Assembly (NCBI RefSeq): GCF_016405855.1
Contig: NZ_JAEFCA010000003.1
Location: forward strand, 182,253-246,252
Origin: Flavobacterium sp. IB48
Lineage (GTDB): Bacteria; Bacteroidota; Bacteroidia; Flavobacteriales; Flavobacteriaceae
Length of the DNA: 64,000 nucleotides
Direction of reading: 5' to 3'
Shown: positions 35,070 to 43,667 of the stretch, piece after piece
Position numbering within the stretch: the stretch's first letter is position 1
Layout: every line of letters begins with the position of its first letter
The notes under the pieces: model-generated
What the model was told of the DNA's origin: nothing
Database searches by the model: none
The model's input: only the letters and a program-made list of their open reading frames with translations
Translations under genes and position numbers: made by a program

Positions 35070-37583
35070 ATGATTAGAGTAATAGTAGTTGGAAACGGCA
35101 TGGTTGGTTATAAATTTTGCGAAAAGTTTGTTGCAAAATCAGGACAGGAAAAGTATCAAATCACTGTATTTGGTGAAGAACCAAGACGCGCTTATGATCG
35201 CGTTCACTTAAGCGAGTACTTTGGAGGAAAAACGGCAGACGACCTATCTCTTTCAACAACCCAATGGTACGCAGAAAACAATATTATTCTAAACACTTCT
35301 GAATTAATTACAGATATTAACCGTACAGAAAAAACAATACATACTCATTTAGAAAAAACGCATACGTACGACTACTTAGTTTTGGCAACCGGTTCTTCGG
35401 CTTTTGTTCCACCAATTGAAGGTGTCGAAAAAGAAGGTGTTTTTGTATACAGAACCATCGAAGATCTTGATGCGATAATGGCTTACGCCAAAAAAATAAA
35501 ACAAAAAGGTGCAACTGAAGCTGCTGTTTTAGGTGGAGGTTTATTAGGTCTTGAAGCGGCAAAAGCCGTTAGAGATTTAGGATTGAATCCGCATGTGGTG
35601 GAGTTTGCCCCACGTTTGATGCCGAGACAATTGGATCAAGGCGCGAGTGATATGCTACAAGCTAAAATTGAAGAATTAAACATCGGAATTCATCTCAACA
35701 AAGCAACACAATATATCGACGGAAAAGAAAGTATAACAGGAATGATGTTTGCAAACGACGAATTGTTAAAAGTAGACATGTTGGTTATTTCTGCCGGAAT
35801 CAAACCTCGCGACGAACTGGCTAGAGTTTCAGGCCTTGAAGTTGGTGTACGAGGCGGAATTGTGGTAAACAATGAAATGCGAACATCAGATCCTTCTATT
35901 TTTGCGATTGGCGAAGCAGCGCTTTACAACCAAAACATTTACGGATTGGTTGCTCCAGGTTACGAAATGGCCGATGTTGCTGCAGAGCAAATTTTAAATG
36001 GTGATAAAACCATGAGAGAAACCATCGATATGTCGACTCAATTGAAATTAATTGGTGTTGAAGTGGCAAGTTTTGGCGATCCTTTTATTGAAAACAATGA
36101 CGTTACCGCTATTATTTATGAAAATAAATTAAGCGGCGTTTATAAAAGAATCAACGTTACCAAAGATTCTAAAAAACTTTTAGGCGGAATTTTAGTTGGA
36201 GATTCTAGCGATTACAATTCCCTTTTCCAGATTTATATCAATGAAATGGCATTGCCTAAAAATCCGGAAGATTTGATTTTAGGCTCTCGCGATGGTTCTG
36301 AAGGTTCAAGTTTAGGAAGCGTTATGGATTTGCCAGACACCGCCGTAATTTGTTCTTGCGAAAATGTGACCAAAGGTGCAATCTGCTGTAAAGTTCTAGA
36401 CGAAAGCTGTTCTTCCCTTTCAGATGTTGTAAAAGCAACTAAAGCAACTTCGGGTTGCGGAGGCTGTAAACCAATGGTTTCAGATTTGGTAAAAGCGACT
36501 CAAAAATCTTTAGGAAAAGAAGTAAAAGAAGTTATCTGTGAGCATTTCAATTATAATCGTCAGGAATTATTCGATTTGGTAAAAATCAATAAATACGAGA
36601 ATTTCTATGATGTTCTGGATCATCACGGAAAAGGCGATGGTTGCGAAATCTGTAAACCAGTTGTCGCTTCTATTTTCTCTAGTATTTATAACGATACGGC
36701 AAATAAACACGTTACAACGCAAGATACAAACGATAGATTTTTAGCCAATATTCAACGAAACGGAACGTATTCTGTAGTTCCGAGAGTTGCCGGAGGAGAA
36801 ATCACTGCTGAGAAATTAATTGTAATTGGTGAAGTTGCCAAACAATTCGATTTGTACACTAAAATTACAGGAGCGCAAAGAGTCGATTTATTCGGAGCAC
36901 ATTTGAGTGATTTACCAAAAATCTGGAAAATTTTAATCGACAATGGTTTTGAAAGCGGTCACGCTTACGGAAAATCACTTCGTGCCGTAAAAAGCTGTGT
37001 CGGAAATGCTTGGTGCCGTTACGGAATGGACGACAGCGCCGGATTTGCCATCGAACTAGAAAATAGATATAAAGGAATCCGTTCTCCGCATAAACTAAAA
37101 GGCGGTGTTTCGGCCTGCATTCGCGAATGCGCTGAAGCACGCGGAAAAGATTTCGGTTTAATCGCCGTTGAAGGCGGATGGAATTTATACATCGCAGGAA
37201 ATGGCGGTGCAAATCCAAAACATGCCGTTTTATTAGCTGAAAAAATCGACAAGGAAACGGTTATTAAATACATGGACAGATTTTTAATGTATTACATCCG
37301 CACCGCTGGCCCGCTAATCCGAACTTCAACTTGGTTAGAAAAACTAGACGGAGGTTTAGAATATTTAAAAGAAGTTATTATCGAAGACAGCCTAGGAATC
37401 TGCGAAACTCTCGAAGCCGAAATGCAGACTTTAGTAAACACTTTCGAATGCGAATGGAAACAAGTGCTGGAAAAACCAAGATTATTAAAACGTTTCAATC
37501 ACTTTATAAACTCAGAAGAAAAAGACGATAATGCTGTTTTTGTTCCGCTAAGAGATCAAAAAATGCCAAAAGCTTGGACTTAA
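35070..37583 (+). CDS. nirB: Nitrite reductase (NADH) large subunit NirB
   Basis: Six-electron reduction of nitrite to ammonium in the cytoplasm. 837 residues in the usual order. The FAD/NAD(P)-binding half contains IRVIVVGNGMVGYKF and AAVLGGGLLGLEAAKA. Two BFD-like [2Fe-2S] regions show CSCENVTKGAIC...GCGGCK and, later, CEICKP. The sulfite-reductase-type half carries cluster/sirohaem Cys in SCVGNAWCRYG and SACIRECAEARG. It needs sirohaem; cobA lies in the minus-strand cluster nearby. First gene of the nir group, with the FNR-like site 32 bases upstream of its start. Confidence 0.97.
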   Translation: MIRVIVVGNGMVGYKFCEKFVAKSGQEKYQITVFGEEPRRAYDRVHLSEYFGGKTADDLSLSTTQWYAENNIILNTSELITDINRTEKTIHTHLEKTHTYDYLVLATGSSAFVPPIEGVEKEGVFVYRTIEDLDAIMAYAKKIKQKGATEAAVLGGGLLGLEAAKAVRDLGLNPHVVEFAPRLMPRQLDQGASDMLQAKIEELNIGIHLNKATQYIDGKESITGMMFANDELLKVDMLVISAGIKPRDELARVSGLEVGVRGGIVVNNEMRTSDPSIFAIGEAALYNQNIYGLVAPGYEMADVAAEQILNGDKTMRETIDMSTQLKLIGVEVASFGDPFIENNDVTAIIYENKLSGVYKRINVTKDSKKLLGGILVGDSSDYNSLFQIYINEMALPKNPEDLILGSRDGSEGSSLGSVMDLPDTAVICSCENVTKGAICCKVLDESCSSLSDVVKATKATSGCGGCKPMVSDLVKATQKSLGKEVKEVICEHFNYNRQELFDLVKINKYENFYDVLDHHGKGDGCEICKPVVASIFSSIYNDTANKHVTTQDTNDRFLANIQRNGTYSVVPRVAGGEITAEKLIVIGEVAKQFDLYTKITGAQRVDLFGAHLSDLPKIWKILIDNGFESGHAYGKSLRAVKSCVGNAWCRYGMDDSAGFAIELENRYKGIRSPHKLKGGVSACIRECAEARGKDFGLIAVEGGWNLYIAGNGGANPKHAVLLAEKIDKETVIKYMDRFLMYYIRTAGPLIRTSTWLEKLDGGLEYLKEVIIEDSLGICETLEAEMQTLVNTFECEWKQVLEKPRLLKRFNHFINSEEKDDNAVFVPLRDQKMPKAWT

Positions 37584-37592
37584 AAAAATATC

Positions 37593-37675
37593 TTGCCACA
37601 AAGACACAAAGTCGCAAAGTCAAAATAAAAAAAACTTAAAGAAAAAAACTTAGCGTCTTTGCGCCTTCGTGGCAA
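37593..37675. repeat. Inverted repeat between nirB and nirD
   Basis: Left TTGCCACAAAGACACAAAGT, right AGCGTCTTTGCGCCTTCGTG then GCAA. It fills much of the 230-base nirB-nirD gap. Confidence 0.75.
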
Positions 37676-37813
37676 AACACCATAAAGCTCCAAAAAAAGA
37701 AAAAAAATCATTAAACGTTTGCTGTCCTTCTTACCCTCTTTTTTACTGCGCCATCAAATCTCTCTTGATTGTAAAAAGAGGGCTAAGAAACAGGAAATCA
37801 AAACTCAATCAAA

Positions 37814-38191
37814 ATGGAAGAAATCTTAAATCAATACGAAACAGTTCATGCGAGCGATGCTACAATTTGGTTCAAAGCAGGTAAAGTAGAAGATTTTCCA
37901 ACCAACCGAGGCGGATGCATCAAATACAAAAACAAGCAAATTGCCATTTTCAATTTCACCCGTCGCAACGAATGGTACGCTTGCCAAAACGCCTGCCCGC
38001 ACAAAATGGAAATGGTTTTGTCAAGAGGAATGACAGGTTCCGCCGATGATATCCCGAAAATCGCCTGCCCAATGCATAAAAAGACTTTTTCTTTAGTTGA
38101 TGGTTCTAACTTAAACGACGAAGAATACAGCATTGCAACTTATCCCATAAAGATTGTTGAAGATGAAGTTTTTGTTGGTTTCATAGACTGA
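37814..38191 (+). CDS. nirD: Nitrite reductase small subunit NirD (Rieske type)
   Basis: 125 residues. Rieske-like fold with a complete set of [2Fe-2S] ligands: ACPHKMEM (CxH) and IACPMHKKTFSL (CxxH). Some NirD proteins, such as E. coli NirD, lack these ligands; here the cluster should be present, which may add an electron-transfer role. Directly downstream of nirB apart from a repeat. Confidence 0.93.
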   Translation: MEEILNQYETVHASDATIWFKAGKVEDFPTNRGGCIKYKNKQIAIFNFTRRNEWYACQNACPHKMEMVLSRGMTGSADDIPKIACPMHKKTFSLVDGSNLNDEEYSIATYPIKIVEDEVFVGFID

Positions 38192-38198
38192 TTTATAG

Positions 38199-38390
38199 GC
38201 CACAGATTACACAGATTAAAAGGATTTTTTTTCGCCACGAATTTCACAAATTACACTAATTTAATTCGTGGAGATTCGTGAAATTCATGGCGAAAAAAAT
38301 TTACACAAGATTAAATCCAAAAAATCCTTTAATCTGTGGCAAAAAACAAAAACAATAATTCGTGCTAATTCGTGAAATTCGTGGCGAAAA
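38199..38390. repeat. Nested inverted repeats between nirD and DUF4202
   Basis: Outer arms GCCACAGATTACACAGATTA (38199) and ATCCTTTAATCTGTGGC (to 38340). Inner arms CGCCACGAATTTCACAAATT (about 38231) and GTGAAATTCATGGCG (to about 38292), plus an extra arm GTGAAATTCGTGGCGAAAA to 38390. Confidence 0.75.
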
Positions 38391-38435
38391 AAAACTTAAT
38401 TCCGTATCTTTGAAATTCTATTATCAAACCAAAAA

Positions 38436-39020
38436 ATGACTACACCTTTTCAAAAAGCAAGCGAATGGATTGATGCCGAAAACGCACAAGACCCAAACAT
38501 CGAAACCGACCAAAACAAAGAATATCCAAAAGAATTATTGTATTCCAACAGGATGTACGAAAGACTGATGCAGTTTGAACCCAATGCATCCGAAGAAATC
38601 CAAATCGCATCAAAAGCACAACACATCTGTAGATGGAAAGTAGCTCGAGAATCCTACCCAATGGATCGTGTTGGTTATTTGAAATGGAGAGAAGAATTAA
38701 AAAAATTCCACGCAAAAACTACTGCCGAAATACTAGAAAAAGCAGGTTACGATCAGACTTTTATCGATCGTGTATCGTTTTTAATAGAGAAAAAATTACT
38801 TAAAAAAGATCACGAAACACAATTATTAGAAGATGTAATTTGCCTTGTTTTCCTTGAATATTATTTAGAACCTTTCGTTCACAAACACGACGACGAAAAA
38901 CTAAAAAACATCATCAAAAAAACCTGGGATAAAATGTCGGACAAAGGACATCAAGAAGCCTTAAAAATCAACTATTCTGAAGAAAATCTAAATCTTATAA
39001 AAGCTTCTTTAGGACTATAA
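38436..39020 (+). CDS. DUF4202 domain-containing protein
   Basis: 194 residues, soluble, Glu/Lys-rich. The DUF4202 family is all-helical. Visible parts are FQKASEWIDAENAQDPN, ICRWKVARESYPMDRVGYLK, and EDVICLVFLEYYLEPFVHKH. Its His and Asp placement resembles HD-like metal sites, but this is not proven. It is found with nitrite reductase genes in this phylum and here lies between nirD and the sensor kinase (5 bases ahead of the kinase), so a role in nitrite assimilation is likely. Activity unknown. Confidence 0.85.
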   Translation: MTTPFQKASEWIDAENAQDPNIETDQNKEYPKELLYSNRMYERLMQFEPNASEEIQIASKAQHICRWKVARESYPMDRVGYLKWREELKKFHAKTTAEILEKAGYDQTFIDRVSFLIEKKLLKKDHETQLLEDVICLVFLEYYLEPFVHKHDDEKLKNIIKKTWDKMSDKGHQEALKINYSEENLNLIKASLGL

Positions 39021-39025
39021 TTCAT

Positions 39026-40834
39026 ATGAAGAAAAGCAATCAGGAAGAAGACAAAATCACGTTCAAAAATTTACGCCGTCTGTATTTTTTTGCGCTTCTT
39101 ACTATTGCCTTAACTATAATTGTGAGTCAGATTTTAGTGCAATACAATCTGAATCAGCAGTTAAGCGACTCTAAAATCATTAATTTCTCGGGAAAACAAC
39201 GAATGCTGAGCCAGAAAATCGTCAAAGAAGTTCTGATTCTGCATTACGTTTCTGATACCGCTTCCATCAAACAAATTTCGCATTTAAATGAAGTTTTAGC
39301 GCTTTGGAAGAAAAACCAAAATGCGCTCGAAAATGGCAGTGACAGCTTGGCTTTTCCAAAAGAAAAATCAGAAACACTTTCTAAATTATATCTCGAAATC
39401 AATCCGATTTTCAATAAAATTGCACAAACAACTGATTCCTTTTTACTGAATGTAAAGCAGAAAAAAACAACTGTTGAAAACCAAAAATTCGTAAACATTA
39501 TTTTAGAAACCGAAGGCGTTTTCCTTTCTAAAATGAATCAAATCGTAACCCAATACGATCTCGAAGCACACGAAAAAGTAACCGAACAACGCCGAATAGA
39601 ATATTGGATTTTCGGGTTCACGCTTTTGGTCTTACTTTTAGAATTCCTTTTCATTTTCAGACCTACAAATAAAAAAATCGAAAGATTAATTACAAGACTT
39701 TTATCTTCAGAAAAGAAAGCTTTAAAGCTCGCTTACGACACAGAAATTCTAAGCGAGATCAAGGAAAATTCGGTTAAAGAATTAAAATCGCTCAATTACG
39801 CAATGGAAAATACTTTATTGTATTGCCGAATTGCGCCCGACGGTTCGATCATTCACATCGGAGAAAAATTTGCCAAATTGCTGAATTATACCAAGTTTTC
39901 ATCCAACAAAAAATTCTCCGAAGTTTTAACCGTCGACGAAAAAGAACAAACCAATTTCGACCGCCTAGTTTTCGAAAAACAAAGAAGTGGCTGGCAAGGC
40001 GAAATGAGTATTTTAAATAAAGAAAATGAAACCATTTGGCTAGATTTATCGATGGTTCCGGTAATGATCAAAAAAGACGAACTAGAACTTTTAATCGTTT
40101 GCTTCAACATCACCGAACGCAAAAAAGCACAGCGCGAAGTGGAACGTTTGAACCTTGAAAACACAACCGAAAAAATCAATCAGCAAAAGATTATTTCAAG
40201 CAAAATTGTTGAAAATCAGGAAAACGAGCAAAACCGAATCGCAAAAGAAATTCACGACGGAATCGGGCAAATGCTTACGGGTTTAAAATTCAGTTTAGAA
40301 AGCATCAATCTCGATGACAGAGAAAAATCAGAACAAAAAATTGAATATTTAAAGAAGCTTTCGCTTGACATTATTAAAGGTGTTCGCACAGCTACTTTCA
40401 ACCTAATGCCACCAGAATTAAGCGATCACGGAATCGTTTCTTCATTGGCAAAACTCACACAAGAACTCTCAAAACTAACCGGAAAAGAAATCCTTTTCTA
40501 CAACAAAACCGATTTCGACCGACGACTAGATTCCCTAATTGAAATCAACATTTATCGTCTCACACAAGAAGCCATCAACAACGCCATAAAATACGCCGAA
40601 TCGTCCCATATAATCGTCCAGCTATCCCACAGCGAAACACTTTTAAGCATCATCATCGACGACAACGGAAAAGGTTTCGACATCAATTCTGTCCACAAAA
40701 AACGCAACAGCGAATCCGGAATGGGACTTTTATTCATGAAAGAAAGAATCCAATACATCAACGGACGCGTTTTCATGAACTCCATTCCAGGCGAAGGAAC
40801 GAGAATTACATTCAACATTCCGATTCTCAAATGA
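39026..40834 (+). CDS. NarX-like sensor histidine kinase (PilJ/P-box, PAS, HisKA_3)
   Basis: 602 residues. TM1 at about 18-38. The periplasmic part begins with NFSGKQRMLSQKI (about 53-65), a PilJ/NIT P-box resembling the nitrate-binding motif of NarX. TM2 is at about 193-213. A PAS domain (about 250-375) has EVLTVDEKEQTNF and WLDLSMVPVM. HisKA_3 has KEIHDGIGQMLTGLKFSLES with the phospho-His, and HATPase has TQEAINNAIKYAES and IDDNGKGFD. Very likely senses nitrate/nitrite and pairs with the NarL-type regulator downstream. Confidence 0.92.
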   Translation: MKKSNQEEDKITFKNLRRLYFFALLTIALTIIVSQILVQYNLNQQLSDSKIINFSGKQRMLSQKIVKEVLILHYVSDTASIKQISHLNEVLALWKKNQNALENGSDSLAFPKEKSETLSKLYLEINPIFNKIAQTTDSFLLNVKQKKTTVENQKFVNIILETEGVFLSKMNQIVTQYDLEAHEKVTEQRRIEYWIFGFTLLVLLLEFLFIFRPTNKKIERLITRLLSSEKKALKLAYDTEILSEIKENSVKELKSLNYAMENTLLYCRIAPDGSIIHIGEKFAKLLNYTKFSSNKKFSEVLTVDEKEQTNFDRLVFEKQRSGWQGEMSILNKENETIWLDLSMVPVMIKKDELELLIVCFNITERKKAQREVERLNLENTTEKINQQKIISSKIVENQENEQNRIAKEIHDGIGQMLTGLKFSLESINLDDREKSEQKIEYLKKLSLDIIKGVRTATFNLMPPELSDHGIVSSLAKLTQELSKLTGKEILFYNKTDFDRRLDSLIEINIYRLTQEAINNAIKYAESSHIIVQLSHSETLLSIIIDDNGKGFDINSVHKKRNSESGMGLLFMKERIQYINGRVFMNSIPGEGTRITFNIPILK

Positions 40835-40841
40835 GATAATG

Positions 40842-41032
40842 CGTCAATTAGATAATTAAAGTAATTTTAAACATTATCTAATTGCCACATTGACTAATTA
40901 TCTAATTATTTTGGGAGAGCCAGTATTAGAAAAAGTGGGCAAACAAACTTTGTCTATATTCGCCCACTTTCCCCAATACTGTCGGGCTATCCGCTCCGCC
41001 GGGGCGGATAGCTCCTATCCCACTCGCAAACA
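40842..41032. repeat. Palindromic repeats in the kinase-regulator gap
   Basis: GTCAATTAGATAATTA and TAATTATCTAATTA (40842-40909) form one inverted pair. A composite element (40910-41032) follows with hairpin AAGTGGGC/GCCCACTT and the conserved ends GGGCTATCCG and TCCTATCCC, related to 27437-27535. Confidence 0.65.
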
Positions 41033-41060
41033 ATCGTTTTCAGTATATCATCAAGTACTA

Positions 41061-41166
41061 TTTGTCATTTCGAGGAACGAGAAATCTCCACAAGTAGCTC
41101 TACAAAGATTGGCGATTTAGATTGTGGAGTTTCTTGTGGAGATTTCTCGTTCCTCGAAATGACAAA
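41061..41166. repeat. GTCATTTCGAGGAACGAG palindrome, copy B
   Basis: 106 bases; arms TTTGTCATTTCGAGGAACGA and TCGTTCCTCGAAATGACAAA. Part of the 497-base repeat-filled gap between kinase and regulator genes. Confidence 0.85.
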
Positions 41167-41241
41167 CTTGATATAAAACTTTCTCAAAATTTAGAGTTTT
41201 ATCCTTGAAATTTAAAATTCGCAACATTAGAATTTTTAATG

Positions 41242-41304
41242 TTGGAATTTAAAATCTAAAAAATTACGTATATTAGCGTCTTCTTTATAGATGAATATAC
41301 GTAA
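41242..41304 (+). promoter_or_regulatory. Response-regulator promoter with TACGTA half-sites
   Basis: TTG (41242-41244), 24 bases, TATATTAG (41269-41276, one mismatch from TAnnTTTG). TTACGTA (41264-41270) and TACGTAA (41298-41304) flank the start region, 27 bases apart. Confidence 0.45.
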
Positions 41305-41331
41305 AAATCTAGAATTTAAATTAAGTAAATT

Positions 41332-41991
41332 ATGAGTAATATCATTCGTGTAGTATTAGCAGATGACCATGTTTTTGTTAGAGACGGAATCAAATCTTTA
41401 CTGGAAAACGAAGCAAACATTGAGGTTGTAGGCGAAGCTATTGATGGTGCAGATGCGCTTGAAGTCGTTGCGTCAACTAAACCTGACTTACTTATAGTAG
41501 ATATTCGTATGCCTAATCTAACTGGTATAGAGGTAGTAGAAAAACTTAGAAACGAGAAAAATAACGTAAAAATCATAATGCTTTCGATGCACGAATCGGA
41601 AGAATATGTATTGAAATCTATAAAAGCTGGAGCTGATGGTTATTTACTCAAAGGTTCAAGCAAAGAAGAATTTTTAAAAGCGCTTCATAGTGTTTCTGCT
41701 GGAGGAAAATATTTCAGTGGCGATATCTCTTCTATTTTAATCGGACAATTGACAAATCCGTCTGCATCATTAGAACCAAAACAAACTTTGGGTGAAGAAA
41801 TGATGATTACAAAAAGAGAAAAAGAAATACTTACGCTTTTATTATCAGGAAAAGGAAACAAAGAAATCGCTGAAGCTTTAGATATTAGTAAACGAACTGC
41901 CGAAGTACACCGTTTCAACTTGATGAAAAAGCTGAAAGTGAAAAACTTAATGGAACTTTCTAATAAAGCGACTGAATATTCCTTAATTTAA
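41332..41991 (+). CDS. NarL/FixJ-type response regulator
   Basis: 219 residues. Receiver domain with VVLADDHVFVRDGIKSLLEN, phospho-acceptor Asp in LLIVDIRMPNLTG, and the Thr/Ser and Lys region IIMLSMHESEEY..YLLKGSS. C-terminal LuxR-type HTH has ITKREKEILTLLLSGKGNKE and ALDISKRTAEVHRFNLMKKL. Partner of the upstream NarX-like kinase despite the repeat-filled gap. Probably controls nir/nar genes. Confidence 0.95.
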   Translation: MSNIIRVVLADDHVFVRDGIKSLLENEANIEVVGEAIDGADALEVVASTKPDLLIVDIRMPNLTGIEVVEKLRNEKNNVKIIMLSMHESEEYVLKSIKAGADGYLLKGSSKEEFLKALHSVSAGGKYFSGDISSILIGQLTNPSASLEPKQTLGEEMMITKREKEILTLLLSGKGNKEIAEALDISKRTAEVHRFNLMKKLKVKNLMELSNKATEYSLI

Positions 41992-41993
41992 AA

Positions 41994-42011
41994 TTACGTA
42001 TAAATACGTAA
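41994..42011 (+). promoter_or_regulatory. Shared palindrome upstream of narK
   Basis: TTACGTA-TAAA-TACGTAA, 2 bases past the regulator stop and 76 bases before narK. Same 7-4-7 spacing and TAAA centre as the nirB site, but an ACGTA core. Confidence 0.6.
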
Positions 42012-42021
42012 TTATTTTTCA

Positions 42022-42046
42022 AAAACTGCGTTTTAGCAGTTTTAAA
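42022..42046 (+). terminator. Terminator between the regulator gene and narK
   Basis: AAAACTGC / GCAGTTTT stem (42022-42029 with 42036-42043), 6-base loop. narK begins 45 bases later, so it needs its own promoter or read-through. A second imperfect palindrome, TACTTATTTTTA..AAAATATAAGTG, lies at 42058-42084. Confidence 0.6.
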
Positions 42047-42087
42047 CTAAGTTATAGTACTTATTTTTACATAAAAATATAAGTGCT

Positions 42088-43572
42088 ATGAAAACTACAA
42101 ACTCACTATCGCAATCACACAAGATTTTATTTTTGAACACATTGGCTTTTACAGTGTGTTTTGCCTGTTGGACATTAAATGGAGTTCTGGTAACCTTTTT
42201 AGTCGATAACGGAATTTTCCATTGGGATGTTATTCAAGTTGGATGGCTTTTAGGAATTCCAATTTTAACCGGATCAATCATGCGTCTTCCAATCGGAATT
42301 CTGACAGATAAATTTGGAGGAAAATATGTTTTTTCACTATTACTACTTCTAAGTTCAATTCCTTTGTTCCTCCTTCCCTACGCCGACAGTTTTTTCATGT
42401 TTGCCGTACTTAGTTTTTTCTTCGGAATGGTTGGAACCAGTTTTGCGGTCGGAATTGGATATACTTCAATCTGGTATCCAAAAGAATGGCAAGGGCGAGC
42501 GCTCGGAATATTCGGAATGGGAAATGCTGGTGCAGCCATTACAACATTCTTAGCACCATCATTATTAAACCATTTTTCAATAGACGATCCGCAAAACGGC
42601 TGGAAAGTATTGCCTGTTATATATGCTATTTCATTGGTAATAATTGGCATTGCCTTTTTAATTTTCGCTCGAAATAAAAAAATAGAAAGCAACGGGAAAT
42701 CTGTTTCACAAATGCTTACGCCTTTAAAATCACAAAGAGTATGGCGTTTTGGAGCATATTACTTCTTAGTATTTGGATGTTTTGTGGCTTATTCACAATG
42801 GCTATTGCCAAACTTCATGAATGTATATCAAACAAGTTTAGTTATGGGAGGTTTATTTGCAACAATGTTCAGTTTGCCTTCAGGAGTAATTCGTGCATTC
42901 GGCGGATATTTATCAGATAAATTCGGAGCTAGAAAAGTAATGTATTGGGTTTTGGGTTCTTCAGTAATTTTGAGTGCATTGTTATCAATTCCAAAAATGG
43001 AAATCACCACTTCTGGTCCGGGAATTCTAGCTGCTAAAAAAGGCGTTGTAAACGAAATTAGTGATAAAACCGTAAAAGTTGGTGATAAGGAATATCCGAT
43101 TGCCCAAAAAACAACCAACACTAATGAAAGCACTATTTTTCCAACCACATCAAGTTGGCAAGATGTTGTAGTCGCGCACAATCAAAGCGTGGCTAAAAAA
43201 GAACTAATTGCAAGAGGTGTTACTGTGATTAAGTTTGATGCAAATATGTGGGTATTTCTGATTTTAGTAATTCTAATCGGGATTTCTTGGGGAATCGGAA
43301 AAGCTGCAGTTTACAAGCACATTCCAGAATATTTTCCAAAAGAAGTTGGTGTTGTTGGCGGAATGGTTGGAATGATTGGCGGTTTAGGCGGATTTTTCGG
43401 CCCAATTATCTTCGGATATTTACTAACGGCAACCGGAATCTGGTCTAGTTCATGGATCTTTATTCTAATCTTTTCAACTGTTTGCCTGGTTTGGATGCAT
43501 TACACTATAACACAACTATCTAAAAAGAAACAAATCAAAGTAAGTAAAGCAAAATTAGAACCTGCATATTAG
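42088..43572 (+). CDS. narK: Nitrate/nitrite MFS transporter NarK
   Basis: 494 residues, 12 predicted helices, in the inner membrane. Signature segments are RLPIGILTDKFGGKYVFSLL (motif A), FFFGMVGTSFAVGIGYTSIW (nitrate signature), GMGNAGAAITTFLAPSLL and a second GYLSDKFGARKVMYWVLG. It is about 70-75 residues longer than a compact NarK because of a soluble insert (about 310-385; KKGVVNEISDKTVKVGDKEY) between helices of the C-terminal half. Preceded by the shared palindrome and followed by a porin gene, fitting nitrate uptake. Confidence 0.94.
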   Translation: MKTTNSLSQSHKILFLNTLAFTVCFACWTLNGVLVTFLVDNGIFHWDVIQVGWLLGIPILTGSIMRLPIGILTDKFGGKYVFSLLLLLSSIPLFLLPYADSFFMFAVLSFFFGMVGTSFAVGIGYTSIWYPKEWQGRALGIFGMGNAGAAITTFLAPSLLNHFSIDDPQNGWKVLPVIYAISLVIIGIAFLIFARNKKIESNGKSVSQMLTPLKSQRVWRFGAYYFLVFGCFVAYSQWLLPNFMNVYQTSLVMGGLFATMFSLPSGVIRAFGGYLSDKFGARKVMYWVLGSSVILSALLSIPKMEITTSGPGILAAKKGVVNEISDKTVKVGDKEYPIAQKTTNTNESTIFPTTSSWQDVVVAHNQSVAKKELIARGVTVIKFDANMWVFLILVILIGISWGIGKAAVYKHIPEYFPKEVGVVGGMVGMIGGLGGFFGPIIFGYLLTATGIWSSSWIFILIFSTVCLVWMHYTITQLSKKKQIKVSKAKLEPAY

Positions 43573-43667
43573 ACTTAGATTAAAAAAAAATTAGAAATAT
43601 GATTCCAGTCATAGCAAAACATGGCTTTTTCTTCTAAATTTACCTTCGATAAAAATCTCACAATTTT

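Noticed and set aside
36752..37498. Several 60-117 codon minus-strand frames inside nirB
   Set aside because: Shadows of the nirB reading frame; Arg/Leu-rich, no start context or homology.
40890..41120. 76-codon frame between kinase and regulator
   Set aside because: Reads through palindromic repeats (VISRNEKSP-type peptides appear wherever the GTCATTTCGAGG repeat is translated, also near 32194-32442). Not a gene.
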